A stretch of DNA of 64,000 nt from contig JAJEFG010000011.1 of NCBI GenBank assembly GCA_022820545.1, positions 37,975 to 101,974 of the forward strand, read 5' to 3'. This document shows positions 62,286-64,000 of this stretch, one piece after another. The DNA is from Acidobacteriota bacterium. GTDB lineage: Bacteria > Acidobacteriota > Vicinamibacteria > Marinacidobacterales > Marinacidobacteraceae. Below the pieces are notes generated by a model that saw only the letters and a list, made by a program, of their open reading frames with translations, ran no database searches and was not told the DNA's origin. The position numbers and the translations under genes were made by a program. Each line of letters begins with the position of its first letter. The first letter of the stretch is position 1.

Positions 62286-63539
62286 ATGACCGAGCCCTCG
62301 CGACTTCGTCAGTTCTCCTTGTTGGCGGTTGCCATCGCGGTCGCCGCGGCCTGCGGCGGGGGTGGACAACCGGCCGCCGAGCCGGCTGGCGACGGCACGG
62401 TGGTGCTCACCGCCGACCGGGTCGTCGACGGGCGCGGCGGGGTCCTTGAGGGACATGGGGTGGCGGTGCGCGACGGCCGGATCGTCGCGGTGGCGCCGGC
62501 GGCCGACCTTCCGGCGGGCGAACGGCATGACTTCCCCGGCGGGACGATCCTCCCCGGGCTGATCGACACCCACGTCCACCTGAGCTGGTATTTCGGGGAG
62601 GACGGGAAGCTGGCGCGCGGTTCCGCCCCCGAGACGGAGGCGATGCACGCGGTGGAGAACGGCATCCGGATGCTGGAGGCGGGGTTCACCACCGTCCAGA
62701 GCCTCGGCGCGGCGGTGGACGGGCCGGTGCGCGACGCGGTGAACCGGGGCGTGGTGCCCGGTCCCCGGATCATCACCACGCTCGGACAGCTCTCCGCCCG
62801 CACCGGCAGCGCGGACGAGCTGGTGGCCGAAGTGAACCGCCTCGCTGACGCCGGGGCGGACGCCATCAAGATCTTCGCGTCCGAGAGCATTCGGGTGGGG
62901 GGCGGCCCCACGCTCTCCCAGGAGGAACTCGACGCGGCCTGCGGGGCGGCGAACGGGCACGGGCTGCGCACGCTGGTCCACGCCCACGGGCCGGTGAGCG
63001 CGGCCCGGGCCTCCCGGGCGGGCTGCACCACCATCGAGCACGGCGCGCTCCTCGACCAGGAGACGCTGGACCTGCTGGCAGCGAACGGCACCTTCTACGA
63101 CCCGAACACCTACCTGATCTTCCAGAACTACTTCGAGAACAAGGACCGCTACCTCGGGATCGGGAACTACACCGAGGAGGGCTTCGCCGCCATGGAGTCC
63201 GGGCAGGTGCGGGCGATGGAGACCTTCCGGATGGCGCTCTCCACCGACGGCCTGAAGATCGTGTTCGGCACCGACGCGGTGGCCGGCGCCCACGGGCAGA
63301 ACGCCCGGGAGGCGGTCGCCCGGGTCGAAGAGGGCGGCCAGGCTCCGGCCGACGTGGTGGCGGGCCTCACCTCGCTCGCTGCGGAGTCGCTCGGGCTGGA
63401 GGACGAGATCGGGACGGTCGCGGAGGGCTACGCGGCCGACCTGGTGGTGGTGGAGGGCGATCCGGCAACGGACATCACTGCCGTCCAGCGCGTGCGGCTC
63501 GTGATGAAGGACGGCCGAATCCACGATCCGCGCGACTAG
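62286..63539 (+). CDS. Amidohydrolase lipoprotein (imidazolonepropionase-like), paralog B
   Basis: A 417-residue amidohydrolase closely similar to the gene at 56848. The signal ends in A-V-A-A-A-C (lipobox). Metal-site motifs I-D-T-H-V-H-L-S, D-A-I-K-I-F-A-S-E, H-A-H-G, I-E-H-G and G-T-D-A-V-A-G-A-H are all present. Unlike paralog A it has a normal short signal sequence. A membrane protein gene begins 9 nt after its stop, so they may be co-transcribed. Confidence 0.93.
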   Translation: MTEPSRLRQFSLLAVAIAVAAACGGGGQPAAEPAGDGTVVLTADRVVDGRGGVLEGHGVAVRDGRIVAVAPAADLPAGERHDFPGGTILPGLIDTHVHLSWYFGEDGKLARGSAPETEAMHAVENGIRMLEAGFTTVQSLGAAVDGPVRDAVNRGVVPGPRIITTLGQLSARTGSADELVAEVNRLADAGADAIKIFASESIRVGGGPTLSQEELDAACGAANGHGLRTLVHAHGPVSAARASRAGCTTIEHGALLDQETLDLLAANGTFYDPNTYLIFQNYFENKDRYLGIGNYTEEGFAAMESGQVRAMETFRMALSTDGLKIVFGTDAVAGAHGQNAREAVARVEEGGQAPADVVAGLTSLAAESLGLEDEIGTVAEGYAADLVVVEGDPATDITAVQRVRLVMKDGRIHDPRD

Positions 63540-63548
63540 GAACAGACC

Positions 63549-63932
63549 TTGTTCTTCACGCTGCTGATCGTCACGTTCGTGATCGCCGTGGCGGTGTCCT
63601 TCGGAGCCGTGCGGCTCTTCGACAAGCCCATCGCGTCCATCCTGCGGCGCATCGTGACGGAGGAACTGAGCGGGGCGTGGCACCGCTACATCAAGTTCGC
63701 GGCCTACGTGGTGGGCGTCTCGGCAGGCGTCCGCATCCACGAGCTGGAGCGCTACATCTCGGCGCCCGATACGGACCAGGAGATCCTGGTCCTCACCGCG
63801 GAGCGCTGGACGCTCGAGGTCTATCGGACGGTCATCGGGACGCTCCAGGGCATCGCCTGGATGCTGCTCCTCGTTTTCGTGGTGGCGCTCTTGGCCTACG
63901 TGCTGGCGCGAGGGTTTGAGTTGAGACGTTAG
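63549..63932 (+). CDS. Hypothetical membrane protein
   Basis: A 127-residue protein with one hydrophobic helix at each end (F-F-T-L-L-I-V-T-F-V-I-A-V-A-V and I-A-W-M-L-L-L-V-F-V-V-A-L-L-A-Y). A middle part of about 75 residues with charged helices (R-I-V-T-E-E-L-S-G-A-W-H-R-Y) lies between them. TTG at 63549 is the only plausible start. No family is recognised. Its position directly after paralog B suggests an accessory membrane partner. Confidence 0.7.
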   Translation: MFFTLLIVTFVIAVAVSFGAVRLFDKPIASILRRIVTEELSGAWHRYIKFAAYVVGVSAGVRIHELERYISAPDTDQEILVLTAERWTLEVYRTVIGTLQGIAWMLLLVFVVALLAYVLARGFELRR

Positions 63933-63977
63933 CCGGCGTTCCCGTCGGTACCGTGAGGTTGGGTGGAGTTGCGACGT

Positions 63978-63998
63978 GCGCGGTGCGGAGCACCGCGC
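63978..63998. repeat. Start of a two-hairpin repeat unit cut by the window end
   Basis: GCGCGGTGC-GGA-GCACCGCGC is the first hairpin of a unit like those at 26517 and 35119, with A/T-bearing stem pairs changed on both sides. The second hairpin would lie beyond 64000. Confidence 0.6.
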
Positions 63999-64000
63999 GT

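Overview
This 64 kb window is a GC-rich bacterial chromosome segment, about 70% GC by eye, with mostly short gaps and many operons whose genes overlap by 1-8 nt. It is Gram-negative: it carries a TolC/adaptor/RND efflux operon, a beta-barrel porin and many lipoprotein signals ending in L-A-A-C or similar. The repeated lipoprotein amidohydrolases and serine hydrolases, the fused Gld-type ABC permease with a DUF4340 partner, and the dispersed two-hairpin repeats suggest Acidobacteriota or Gemmatimonadota. I cannot fix the phylum from sequence alone.

Layout. 1-2482: two tandem paralogous serine-hydrolase lipoproteins (the first cut by the window edge). 2572-4368: an AAA ATPase plus a TOPRIM-like DUF4276 protein, a possible defence pair. 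4391-11226: a tight six-gene minus-strand operon (cation exchanger, D-hydroxyacid dehydrogenase, AstE-like deacylase, DUF819 membrane protein, SDR, double-domain aminotransferase). 11556-13360: VOC protein, PIN toxin-antitoxin pair, macro-domain protein. 13763-19861: tripartite efflux operon. 19862-20529: repeats and a 23-nt tandem array, then tRNA-Ser(GGA).

20617-24026 looks like a decayed mobile element next to tRNA-Ser. It is less GC-rich and holds a primase-like tail, a broken VRR-NUC-like gene, a cassette of three overlapping uncharacterised genes and a structured gene-free stretch. 24027-24760 is a FitAB-type toxin-antitoxin operon. 24769-30070: amidohydrolase, serine hydrolase and gamma-glutamyltransferase-like lipoproteins. 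30103-32640: dnaX-ebfC-recR. 32799-35086: ARPP-1 protein, tRNA-Asn, porin. 35194-40989: histidine utilisation (hutH, hutU, hutF; hutI divergent). 41135-44711: VOC protein, di-haem protein, Rieske oxygenase. 44768-49712: ABC transporter of the Gld type. 50104-52573: MNT-HEPN and PIN-Phd toxin-antitoxin pairs around an ankyrin protein. 52632-54856: GMC oxidoreductase with its small subunit.

55045-56736 is an AlbA_2/Schlafen-type ATP-binding regulator bracketed by imperfect 21-nt direct repeats in AT-rich DNA. 56848-63932 holds two close paralogous amidohydrolases flanking an accessory block: an orphan antitoxin, a DUF3800 remnant, a RecQ helicase fused to a phosphoribosyltransferase, and a DprA-like protein. 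This last pair is the strongest candidate for a poorly described defence system. Two-hairpin intergenic repeats with compensating stem changes occur about 15 times across the window.
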